From assembly GCF_002224485.1 (NCBI RefSeq), contig NZ_CP022463.1:3124577-3188576 (forward strand): DNA of 64,000 nucleotides, written 5' to 3'. Positions within the stretch are counted from its first letter, which is position 1. The number at the start of each line of letters is the position of its first letter. Shown here in pieces: positions 1 through 6,618 of the stretch. This stretch comes from Sinomonas sp. R1AF57. GTDB taxonomy: Bacteria > Actinomycetota > Actinomycetes > Actinomycetales > Micrococcaceae. The position numbers and the translations under genes were made by a program. A model generated the notes under the pieces. The model made no database searches and was not told the DNA's origin. It worked only from the letters and a program-made list of their open reading frames with translations.

Positions 1-146
1 CGGGAAAACACCCACACCGGCCAGCACAATCCAAAACTGGCATAAAAACCCGGCCACGCACACGGGGGTGCACGCAACCAGGCAATCAACACCATCAAAA
101 AAATGGCATCAACGAACTTGGCACACTATTGAGTTCTCAAACAACA
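1..146 (-). other. Pre-16S leader of an rRNA operon (16S gene lies left of the window)
   Basis: Read on the minus strand this stretch carries TTGTTTGAGAACTCAATAG (the box at 118-146), followed by GTGTGCCAAG and an A/T-rich segment. This arrangement is typical of the leader and spacer of actinobacterial rRNA operons, where it acts in antitermination and RNase III processing. Two tandem promoters just upstream (207-236 and 384-413) show it is the leader and not the 16S-23S spacer. The mature 16S sequence is not in the window. The assignment rests on recalled sequence similarity to Micrococcaceae rrn leaders. Confidence 0.8.
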
Positions 147-206
147 GGCCCCTCCGGTAAGCGCGGCACCCTCTCGGCGCCCGCCCCGTCCCGAAGCAAC
201 TTCTCA

Positions 207-236
207 AACCTACCAGATCATCGTCCCGGCCGCAAA
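207..236 (-). promoter_or_regulatory. rrn promoter P2 (proximal)
   Basis: On the minus strand a -35 TTTGCG (231-236) is separated by exactly 18 bp from a -10 TAGGTT (207-212). It is followed by the GAGAAGTTGCTTCGGG stretch that I recognise from Micrococcaceae rRNA operons. It drives the leader at 1-146. The spacing and hexamers match P1 and the rpmB promoter in this window. Confidence 0.7.
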
Positions 237-383
237 CTCCGCATTCGGAGCGCATTTCGCTGAAATGATCCTTCCCGGCTGTTCTGGCCGCGCCTGAGCG
301 CTGCTGATTTCAGCTGGTTTGAAGGGTTCTTTTCGTCTTCCTCCTCGGCGCTGTGAGCGCCTCAGTCCCTGACGACTCGGAAT

Positions 384-413
384 ACATTACCCGCCGCCCG
401 GGTGCCTCGCAAA
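384..413 (-). promoter_or_regulatory. rrn promoter P1 (distal)
   Basis: On the minus strand a -35 TTTGCG (408-413) lies 18 bp from a -10 TAATGT (384-389). It sits 177 bp upstream of P2 and just past the rpsN terminator (493-525), so the two leftward units are insulated from each other. Tandem promoters are usual for rRNA operons. Confidence 0.65.
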
Positions 414-492
414 TCGACTGGGACGCCCGGGCGTGTCGCGTGCTGCCGGCCTCGCCGGCGCGGTCCATCGAGCTGTCATCCCGGAGACGCCG

Positions 493-525
493 AAGGGGCG
501 GCACCCGTGATGGGTGCCGCCCCTT
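493..525 (-). terminator. Terminator of the rpmB-rpmG-rpsN operon
   Basis: A perfect 14-bp inverted repeat (493-506 and 512-525, arm AAGGGGCGGCACCC) with a 5-nt loop lies 39 bp beyond the rpsN stop codon. No long U-run follows, which is common for G+C-rich actinobacterial terminators. Confidence 0.75.
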
Positions 526-563
526 GGGACGGGTCTGGAGACTCTCGCGAGCCGTGCCGAGTC

Positions 564-869
564 CTACCAGGAGGACTTGGTGACGCCCGGAAGCTCGCCC
601 TTGTGCGCCATGTCGCGGAAGCGGACGCGGGAGATGCCGAACTTCTGGAACGTGCCGCGGGGGCGGCCGTCGATCTGGTCCCGGTTGCGGAGGCGGACCG
701 GGGAAGCGTTGCGCGGAAGCTTCTGGAGGCCGAGGCGGGCCGCCTCGCGGGCCTCGTCAGTCGCGTTCTCGTCGACGAGGGTCTTCTTCAGCTCGGCGCG
801 CTTCGCGGCGTAGCGCTCAACGATGGCCTTGCGCTGCTCGTTGCGGGCAATCTTGGACTTCTTGGCCAT
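564..869 (-). CDS. rpsN: 30S ribosomal protein S14, zinc-free (C-) type
   Basis: This 101-residue protein matches the long form of ribosomal protein S14 and binds 16S rRNA in the head of the small subunit. It begins [14 protein letters not shown] and keeps the conserved C-terminal [14 protein letters not shown] region. There are no CXXC pairs, so it belongs to the zinc-independent paralogue class and not to the 61-residue zinc-ribbon form. It starts 3 bp after the rpmG stop and ends the three-gene operon. In many actinobacteria this trio is induced when zinc is scarce, but I see no convincing Zur site here, so regulation is left open. Confidence 0.96.
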   Translation of the reverse strand: MAKKSKIARNEQRKAIVERYAAKRAELKKTLVDENATDEAREAARLGLQKLPRNASPVRLRNRDQIDGRPRGTFQKFGISRVRFRDMAHKGELPGVTKSSW

Positions 870-872
870 GTC

Positions 873-1043
873 TTAGCGCTCCTCTCGGAAGTCGACGTGC
901 TTGCGGACGACCGGGTCGTACTTCTTCATGACCAGACGGTCGGGGTCGTTACGGCGGTTCTTGCGGGTGACGTAGGTGTACCCGGTACCGGCCGTCGACT
1001 TGAGCTTGATGATGGGACGCGCGTCCTTGTCCTTCTTCGCCAT
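873..1043 (-). CDS. rpmG: 50S ribosomal protein L33
   Basis: A 56-residue basic protein beginning [19 protein letters not shown] and ending [10 protein letters not shown], which is ribosomal protein L33 of the large subunit. It lacks the CXXC pairs of the zinc-binding form. Its ATG shares one base with the TGA of rpmB (TGATG), so the two are translationally coupled, and rpsN follows after 3 bp. The length is normal for the family. Confidence 0.95.
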   Translation of the reverse strand: MAKKDKDARPIIKLKSTAGTGYTYVTRKNRRNDPDRLVMKKYDPVVRKHVDFREER

Positions 1044-1279
1044 CAGAGCTTCACACCCTTCGCAAGCAGCTCGGCGACGACCGAGTCAATGCCACGGACG
1101 TCGATGGTCTTGATCCCGCGGGCCGACACCGTCAGGGTGACGTTGCGGCGCAGGGACGGGACCCAGTAGCGCTTCTTCTGGATGTTCGGGTCGAACCGAC
1201 GCTTGGTGCGGCGGTGCGAGTGGGAAATGCTGTGACCGAACGCGGGCGATGCCCCGGTCACCTGGCAATGCGCTGCCAT
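1043..1279 (-). CDS. rpmB: 50S ribosomal protein L28
   Basis: A 78-residue protein beginning [15 protein letters not shown], with the family's [16 protein letters not shown] segment and the terminal [16 protein letters not shown]. It is ribosomal protein L28 of the large subunit. Only one cysteine is present, so it is the zinc-free type, as are the next two genes. I chose this ATG because the homologous protein starts here; an upstream extension in the same frame has no family resemblance. It is the first gene of the operon and has a leader of about 195 nt behind the promoter at 1483-1512. Confidence 0.96.
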   Translation of the reverse strand: MAAHCQVTGASPAFGHSISHSHRRTKRRFDPNIQKKRYWVPSLRRNVTLTVSARGIKTIDVRGIDSVVAELLAKGVKL

Positions 1280-1482
1280 GTTTCGCTCCTCCAAGGTGTA
1301 GTCAAACAGTTGCAGTAAAAATGGCGGTCCGCAGATGCGTCCCGCCACCTCGATGCACCGTTCGTTCTGCAGCTTTCCGGAGGGTGACCAGGCGGGGTGA
1401 GAACCAGCCGAAGTATCCTCGCCGCGGTTAGACGGTGACTTCAGTGCCGAGAAGTGGACTCCACTGCATACGACAGCCTTAA

Positions 1483-1512
1483 ATACTAGGCGCCGCGCCC
1501 CGAGGCCGCAAA
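1483..1512 (-). promoter_or_regulatory. rpmB operon promoter
   Basis: On the minus strand TTTGCG (1507-1512) and TAGTAT (1483-1488) are 18 bp apart, the same layout as both rrn promoters at the left edge. The -35 directly abuts the stop codon of the glycosyltransferase gene. The leader 1280-1475 has no recognisable riboswitch; I see only a weak GGCGG/CCGCC hairpin in it. Confidence 0.6.
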
Positions 1513-2502
1513 TCAGCGCCGCAGCGCGGACCGCGCCTGCTGGAACGCCTTCCCGGGCAGCTGCGACCACGCCCCGCGCGCCTGGCGCTCCTCGTCGAGG
1601 GCCGCCCTGAGCGCCCGCACTTCCTCGAGCAGCGCCTCCTGGCCGCGCTGGAGCTCATCGATGCGCGCGTGGAAGCGGCCGACCTCGGCGGCCATCAGCT
1701 CCCGCTGGTAGACGAGCGGACCCAGCCCGTACGCCGCCGCGTGCTCGCGGACGAGCCGATCCCGCACCTTGAGCGAGTAGACATGGTGGTCGAGATCGCC
1801 GGCGATCACGCTGTTCGCGTCGGCGTCGGTCGCGCCGCGCCGCTGGTTCCAGAACGCGAGCGGACGGCCCTTGATGTACCCGATGTGGTGCCGGACCAGG
1901 AACCGGAGGTGGAACTCCCAGTCGCCCACCACGGCGAGGGACTCGTCGAAGCCGCCCAGCTCGTCGTACACGGAGCGGCGGAAGAGGAACGAGATGGGCA
2001 CGAAGCGGTTGTAGTGCAGCTGGTCCACCAGCGTGATGGCGTGCAGCTGGGGCTCGAAGATCACCCGCTCCTCAACCTCGCGGCCGGTGGCGGTGAGCTT
2101 CTCGAACACGATCTCCGTCTCGACGGTCACGCCGCCGTCGTCCGGGTGGGAGTCCAGATGCGCGACCGTCGTGGCGAGGAACTCGGGCGCCCACTCGTCG
2201 TCGTCGTCGTGGACGGCGATGTACTCGCTGTCCGCAGCGGCGATGCCGCGGTTCGAGGCGGCCTCCATGCCCAGGCTCTCGGCGTGGTGCAGGACTAGGA
2301 GGCGCCCGGCGAGCTGCTCCTGGAAGTCGGCCAGGACCGCGTCCACCTCCGCGCTTTCCCCGCCGTCGTTGACCACGACGAGGGTCCAGTCCTCGAAGGT
2401 CTGCTGGAGGATGTCCTCGATGGCGCGGCGCAGCAGGCGCGGCCGGTTCTTGGTCCGGGTGACGATGACAACGCGGGCAGACGGTCGGCTCACGGTACTC
2501 AT
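1513..2502 (-). CDS. Family 2 glycosyltransferase
   Basis: A 329-residue GT-A fold enzyme expected to transfer a sugar from a nucleotide donor at the cytoplasmic side. The N-terminus [18 protein letters not shown] and VVVNDGG (about residues 42-48) form the nucleotide-binding start. HDDDDEW (98-104) is the acidic metal-binding motif of the family. The last 60 residues ([20 protein letters not shown]) look like a coiled coil. There are no membrane segments. It stands alone between the ribosomal operon and a divergent lipoprotein gene, so acceptor and product cannot be inferred; cell-surface polysaccharide is the usual role. Confidence 0.85.
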   Translation of the reverse strand: MSTVSRPSARVVIVTRTKNRPRLLRRAIEDILQQTFEDWTLVVVNDGGESAEVDAVLADFQEQLAGRLLVLHHAESLGMEAASNRGIAAADSEYIAVHDDDDEWAPEFLATTVAHLDSHPDDGGVTVETEIVFEKLTATGREVEERVIFEPQLHAITLVDQLHYNRFVPISFLFRRSVYDELGGFDESLAVVGDWEFHLRFLVRHHIGYIKGRPLAFWNQRRGATDADANSVIAGDLDHHVYSLKVRDRLVREHAAAYGLGPLVYQRELMAAEVGRFHARIDELQRGQEALLEEVRALRAALDEERQARGAWSQLPGKAFQQARSALRR

Positions 2503-2646
2503 TTCAGGCGGGGCGGGCGATTCGAGGCAATGCTACGGCACCGCTCCCTCCCCGGCGCGCCGCCGCGCCTGCGCGCCGCGCGGCCAAGGCGCCCTGAGAA
2601 TGAGCGCAAGCGCGGCAGCTGCCGCGTGCCTGCCAGAGGGGGACTC

Positions 2647-3165
2647 ATGACTCAGCGCTCGACCCTGCCCGCCGCCTGCGCACTGCTCGCCATGGCCCTC
2701 GCACTCGCGGGCTGCTCCGGGACGGGCGCGCCGCCGGGAGCCTCCCCCGCCACGGGCTCAGGCGGCGGCACTGCGGGAAGCACGACGCCGAGTGACTCCA
2801 CCGGGGCCGGCTCGCCGATCGCTGCACCCACTCCCTCGGACCCCCTGGGTGTCCCGTCGTCCGCGCAGAGCATCATCGCGCAGGACGCCCTCGTGTCGCA
2901 GACGTGCACAGCAGACGCGGCCGGGGCGTGGAGCTTCAGCGGAACCGTGCGCAACGACAGCCAGGAGCGGCGCACCTACACCGTGGCCATCGCCGTGACC
3001 GACGGGCCGAGGGTGGCGGGCCACTCGCTCCAGACCGTGACCGTCAGTCCGGGAGGCACCGCGGAGGTGCGTGCGGAAGCCTTTGCGGTCACGAACGGCC
3101 AGGGGGCGTCCGGTCCCGCGCAGCTGCGCTGTGACGCCGTCGTCTCCCAGGAGGTGGCCAAGTGA
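2647..3165 (+). CDS. Secreted lipoprotein of unknown function
   Basis: The 172-residue product starts MTQRSTLPAACALLAMALALAGC, a signal peptide ending in the lipobox LAGC, so it is predicted to be lipid-anchored outside the membrane. A Gly/Ser/Thr/Pro-rich linker (about 25-70) leads to a beta-rich domain with TYTVAIAVTDGP, resembling FxLYD-type accessory domains. The start is set by the lipobox and by GAGGGGGAC upstream. Its stop overlaps the GTG of the next gene (GTGA), so the pair is probably made together. I do not recognise a specific function. Confidence 0.75.
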   Translation: MTQRSTLPAACALLAMALALAGCSGTGAPPGASPATGSGGGTAGSTTPSDSTGAGSPIAAPTPSDPLGVPSSAQSIIAQDALVSQTCTADAAGAWSFSGTVRNDSQERRTYTVAIAVTDGPRVAGHSLQTVTVSPGGTAEVRAEAFAVTNGQGASGPAQLRCDAVVSQEVAK

Positions 3166-4823
3166 CGCGCCGCCGGCGGCTCCTCCCCGCGCTCCGTTTC
3201 GCAGCGATCGCCGCCGTCGTGAGCCTCGCCTCGGCCTTGGCCGCCATGCCCGCCGAGGCGACCACCGCGCCGTCGCCCGTGCCGGTCGCGACGGCAACCA
3301 CGACGGCAACCACGGCGACCGGCACCCCCGCCCCCAGCACCACCATGTCCAGCACCACGCCGTCCAGCACCGCCGACCCTTCGCCAACGCCTCCGACGAG
3401 CTCCCCGGGCGCCCCGGCGACGGCGCCTTCCACCGCGCCCGCCAGCCCGTCTGCCAGCCCGTCTGCCGCGCCGTCGGGGACGGCAGACACCTCGCCGACG
3501 GCGGCTCCGGCGGCGACAGCCGCTGCACTCCCCTACCCGGTGGGCGGCGCGATCGGAGCGGTCTGGACCGCGGCTGGGGGCGAGTCCTCCTTCCTCGGCC
3601 TGCCGGTGGGGCCGGAGACCTGCGGCCAGCCCGACGGCGGCTGCTTCCAGGCCTTCCAGCACGGCTACATCTTCTGGTCGCCCACCACCGGGGCGTGGGC
3701 CGTCAACGGGGCGATCCTGGGGACCTACGCCGCGCTGGGCCACAACCGCGGCTGGCTCGGCTACCCCACCGGACCCGAGACCTGCGGCCAGCCCGACGGC
3801 GGCTGCTTCCAGGCCTTCCAGCACGGCTACATCTTCTGGTCCCCCGCCATCGGCGCCTGGGCCGTCGGCGGGGCGATCCTCGGAACCTACGCCGCGCTGG
3901 GCCACAACCGCGGCTGGCTCGGCTACCCCACCGGACCCGAAACCTGCGGCCAGCCCAGCGGTGGCTGCTTCCAGGCCTTCCAGCACGGCTACATCTTCTG
4001 GTCCCCCACCACCGGCGCGTGGGCTGTGGGAGGGGCGATCCTGTCCCGCTACGCGAGCTACGGGCACAACCGCGGCATCCTCGGGTACCCCGTGGGCCCC
4101 GAGGTGTGCGCCGGCGGCGAGTGCATCCAGACGTTCCAGGGCGGGCTGATCGGCTGGTCGTCGGCGCAGGGCACCACCGTGTACGCGATGAGCGAGTGCA
4201 ACGCCCTCAACAACGGCTTCAGCGTCTACGGCGCGAACGGCTCGGCGAGGGTGACCTTCGCGATCGCCGAGGCCTACGGCGTGACGGGCGTGACCGCGGT
4301 GAACTGCTTCAAGGTCGCAGGGCTGTTCGTGCCGCAGTGGATCACCGACGGCCAGGCCGGCAAGGCAGGATTCAAGGCCCCGGGCGTCCCCTCGGGCCCC
4401 ACCCGCTACGACTACTCCCCGAGCGGGTCGTACACGGTCACGGAGGCGTTCGGCGTCGGGAACCCGGGCACCGCATTGCAGTACACGACCCTCAATCCCA
4501 ACTCCCGCTGGGGCGGGAACCCCTGGACCCCGACGTACAACACGTACTTCGAGTCGAGCTCATGGGTCGGGTACGACGAGAACATGTGGTACTTCGCCAC
4601 CCGCTCCACGCACGACTACCGGCAGGGTGCGGTCATCAACTACAACCGCCCGCCGGACAGCGAGATCGTCCAGGATGCCGGCTTCGCCATCTTCCTGCAC
4701 GAGAACAAGTCGCCCACGGCGGGGTGCCTCGCGCTCGACGACTGGGCGGTCGTCGACTTCCTCCAGCGGTCCCGCCCCGGCGACCGGATCATCATGGGCG
4801 TGCGCGGAGACCTGTTCCGGTGA
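3162..4823 (+). CDS. Secreted LGFP-repeat protein with an L,D-transpeptidase-like C-terminal domain
   Basis: A 553-residue exported protein. The signal peptide covers about residues 1-32 (cut near AEA), followed by a Ser/Thr/Pro linker to about 125. Three near-identical 54-residue LGFP repeats and a diverged fourth follow (WLGYPTGPETCGQ... GHNRG). LGFP repeats are associated with the cell wall in actinobacteria. The C-terminal ~200 residues end in FLHENKSPTAGCLAL, with His513 and Cys522 placed like the His and Cys of YkuD/YafK L,D-transpeptidases, which cross-link peptidoglycan through an acyl-cysteine. The usual SHGC is replaced by TAGC, so catalysis is inferred. It is translationally coupled to the upstream lipoprotein. 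Confidence 0.8.
   Translation: MTRRRRLLPALRFAAIAAVVSLASALAAMPAEATTAPSPVPVATATTTATTATGTPAPSTTMSSTTPSSTADPSPTPPTSSPGAPATAPSTAPASPSASPSAAPSGTADTSPTAAPAATAAALPYPVGGAIGAVWTAAGGESSFLGLPVGPETCGQPDGGCFQAFQHGYIFWSPTTGAWAVNGAILGTYAALGHNRGWLGYPTGPETCGQPDGGCFQAFQHGYIFWSPAIGAWAVGGAILGTYAALGHNRGWLGYPTGPETCGQPSGGCFQAFQHGYIFWSPTTGAWAVGGAILSRYASYGHNRGILGYPVGPEVCAGGECIQTFQGGLIGWSSAQGTTVYAMSECNALNNGFSVYGANGSARVTFAIAEAYGVTGVTAVNCFKVAGLFVPQWITDGQAGKAGFKAPGVPSGPTRYDYSPSGSYTVTEAFGVGNPGTALQYTTLNPNSRWGGNPWTPTYNTYFESSSWVGYDENMWYFATRSTHDYRQGAVINYNRPPDSEIVQDAGFAIFLHENKSPTAGCLALDDWAVVDFLQRSRPGDRIIMGVRGDLFR
3615..4100 (+). repeat. Three tandem 162-bp LGFP coding repeats
   Basis: Units start at 3615, 3777 and 3939, each encoding 54 residues beginning ETCGQP. 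They are nearly identical at DNA level, which implies recent duplication or gene conversion. A diverged fourth unit starts at 4101 (EVCAGGECIQTFQGG). Confidence 0.9.
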
Positions 4824-4864
4824 GCCGGTGACCCGTGGGCCGGGAATGAATGCGCAGCGCTTTG

Positions 4865-4880
4865 AGTTGTAGCTTCAAGT
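4865..4880 (+). promoter_or_regulatory. Candidate operator with TTG-N4-TTCAA core
   Basis: An imperfect palindrome AGTTGTAGCTTCAAGT lies in the 129-bp gap before the oxidoreductase gene at 4953. The core at 4867-4878 matches TTG-N4-TTCAA, which recurs at 20930-20941 and 44379-44390, each time upstream of a redox or transporter gene. This looks like a MarR- or HxlR-type site. The bound regulator is unknown. Confidence 0.4.
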
Positions 4881-4952
4881 AAGGCCCGGACGGCCAACCC
4901 AGCGACGAAAGCCCGCCACCGAGCTTCCGCCCTCTACGGAAAGAAGACCAGG

Positions 4953-5597
4953 ATGACTGACATCACCATCATCGGCACCGGCAACATGGCCCGCGGACTC
5001 GCATCCCGCGCGATCGCGGCCGGCAGGAGCGTCCAGCTCCTCGCGCACGAGGACAAGGCCAAGGCAGAATCGCTGGCCAGCCAGCTCGGGAGCGGCGTCA
5101 CCACCGGCGTCCTCGGCGATTCCGTCGAGGGGCAGATCGTGATCCCCGCCGTCTACTTCGACGCCTCGAAGGCCATCGTGTCCCAGTACGGCGAGGCCCT
5201 CTCCGGCAAGGTGTACGTGGACATCACCAACCCCGTCGACTTCTCCACCTTCGACAGCCTCGCGGTGGCCGCAGGGTCCTCCGCCGCGGAGGAGCTCCAG
5301 AAGCTCACGCCCGCCACCGTGGTCAAGGCCTTCAACACGACCTTCGCCGGCACGCTCGTCTCGGGCGAGGTCTCCGGGCAGCAGCTGGACGTCCTCATCG
5401 CAGGCGACGACGAGTCCGCCGTCAAGGCCGTCTCCGACTTCGCCTCCGCGGCGGGGCTCAACGCGATCACCGTCGGCCCGCTGCGCCGCGCCCAGCAGCT
5501 CGAGCAGACCGGCTTCCTGAACATCCTCCTCTCCGCCAACGACGACCTGCCCGAGTACCAGTGGAACTCCGCCCTCAAGTTCCTCCCGGCGGTCTGA
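4953..5597 (+). CDS. NADPH-dependent F420-reductase-family oxidoreductase
   Basis: A 214-residue protein with an N-terminal Rossmann start ITIIGTGNMARGLASRA (GTGNM at 8-12), as in the F420-dependent NADP oxidoreductase family (COG2085). VYVDITNPVDF and VKAFNTTFAGTL are further family landmarks. Members reduce or oxidise NADP or F420 or act as small dinucleotide-binding reductases; the substrate here is unknown. An AAGAAGACC ribosome-binding region precedes the ATG. A strong hairpin (5622-5655) ends the single-gene unit, and a palindrome at 4865-4880 may control it. Confidence 0.8.
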   Translation: MTDITIIGTGNMARGLASRAIAAGRSVQLLAHEDKAKAESLASQLGSGVTTGVLGDSVEGQIVIPAVYFDASKAIVSQYGEALSGKVYVDITNPVDFSTFDSLAVAAGSSAAEELQKLTPATVVKAFNTTFAGTLVSGEVSGQQLDVLIAGDDESAVKAVSDFASAAGLNAITVGPLRRAQQLEQTGFLNILLSANDDLPEYQWNSALKFLPAV

Positions 5598-5621
5598 TCC
5601 CCGAACCCCCATGCGCACGAC

Positions 5622-5655
5622 GGCGGCGCCGCACCCACCCGGGTGCGGCGCCGCC
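5622..5655 (+). terminator. Terminator hairpin after the F420-type oxidoreductase
   Basis: A perfect 15-bp stem (5622-5636 with 5641-5655, arm GGCGGCGCCGCACCC) has a 4-nt loop and lies 25 bp after the stop codon. Its left arm overlaps one copy of the dispersed 11-mer (5615-5625). Confidence 0.7.
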
Positions 5656-5719
5656 ATCGTTCCCCAGGCCATCGAGGTGGGTCGAGGTGGGCTTGGACCG
5701 ACTGGACCCACAGCGTGGC

Positions 5720-5725
5720 TAGGGT
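5720..5725 (+). promoter_or_regulatory. -10 element of a predicted leaderless promoter
   Basis: TAGGGT is followed by 6 nt and then the ATG at 5732. This spacing puts the transcription start at or next to the start codon. The same layout occurs at 15539, 32638, 32654, 45484, 56552 and 59887. No good -35 is visible. Confidence 0.5.
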
Positions 5726-5731
5726 GGGCGC

Positions 5732-6544
5732 ATGAGCAGCGCCCGGACTCCCTTCGTCCTCCTGCACGGCTGGGCGTGCCCGCCGGCGAACTGGGACGCG
5801 GTCGCGCGGCTCGTCACGGCCGCGGGGCACCTCGCGGTGACGCCCCACCTGCTCGGGTACGGGCCCGAAGCCGGGAGCACCGGCCCCGATGAGGACGCGT
5901 GGACGCTCGAGGCGGCCGTGGACGACGTCGTGCGCCTCCTCGAGCGGCTCGGCTCGCCTGCCGTCGTGGCGGGGCACTCCCTGGGCGGCTCGGTCGCAGC
6001 GACGCTCGCGGCCCGCCGGCCTGACCTCGTGAGGGGGCTCGCGTTCGTGGGCATGGTCCCCGTGGCGCCCAGCCCAGCGACAGCCGAGCGGCTCACGAGG
6101 CTGTTCCTCAGGCCGAACGCCCCCGCCATCCCCGACGCCGCCGCCATCGAATCCGTTCTCGCCGCCTGGTACGGCGCCGCCCCGACCGATCCCGTCCTGC
6201 GGGTCGAGCTCGAGGCGCCGTTCCGCGTGCCCTCCGACGTCCTGCGTGGCTCCCTCCGGGCAGCCCTCGGCGGCGTCGCGCCCGAGGTGCCCGAGAAGAT
6301 CGAGGCGCCGGTCGCCGTCGTGCTCGGAGGCGGAGACCAGACGCGGCCGGCGGGGCCCATCGAGGCGCTCCTCGCCGCGCACCCGGGCTGGACTCTCACG
6401 AGCGTGCCTGACGCCGGCCACATGGTGCATGTGGAGGCGCCGCAGCAGTGCGCCGACGCCCTGCTCGCGCTCGCGGCGTCGGTCCCGCCGGCACCGGTCG
6501 TCCCGCGGCACCCGCGGCAGCCAGAGGCCCCTACCCGCGAGTAG
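5732..6544 (+). CDS. Alpha/beta-fold hydrolase
   Basis: A 270-residue cytoplasmic hydrolase. LLHGW (10-14) forms the oxyanion region, GHSLGG (81-86) carries the nucleophile Ser83, and Asp202 and His230 (DAGHMVHVEAP) complete the catalytic triad. The family covers esterases, lactonases and C-C hydrolases, and nothing here fixes the substrate. The C-terminus has a Pro-rich tail. It appears to be transcribed alone from a leaderless promoter. One dispersed 11-mer (6313-6323, minus) lies inside it. Confidence 0.85.
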   Translation: MSSARTPFVLLHGWACPPANWDAVARLVTAAGHLAVTPHLLGYGPEAGSTGPDEDAWTLEAAVDDVVRLLERLGSPAVVAGHSLGGSVAATLAARRPDLVRGLAFVGMVPVAPSPATAERLTRLFLRPNAPAIPDAAAIESVLAAWYGAAPTDPVLRVELEAPFRVPSDVLRGSLRAALGGVAPEVPEKIEAPVAVVLGGGDQTRPAGPIEALLAAHPGWTLTSVPDAGHMVHVEAPQQCADALLALAASVPPAPVVPRHPRQPEAPTRE

Positions 6545-6618
6545 GGACGCGGCGTACCATGGTCTGACAGCTTGGGGTCACCGGCCCGCGGCGCCCCTTT
6601 GGACGACAGGGGGCAGCC

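Noticed and set aside
1280-1512. Zur operator upstream of the zinc-free ribosomal protein genes
   Set aside because: No TGAAAACGATTTTCA-like palindrome is present in the leader or promoter.
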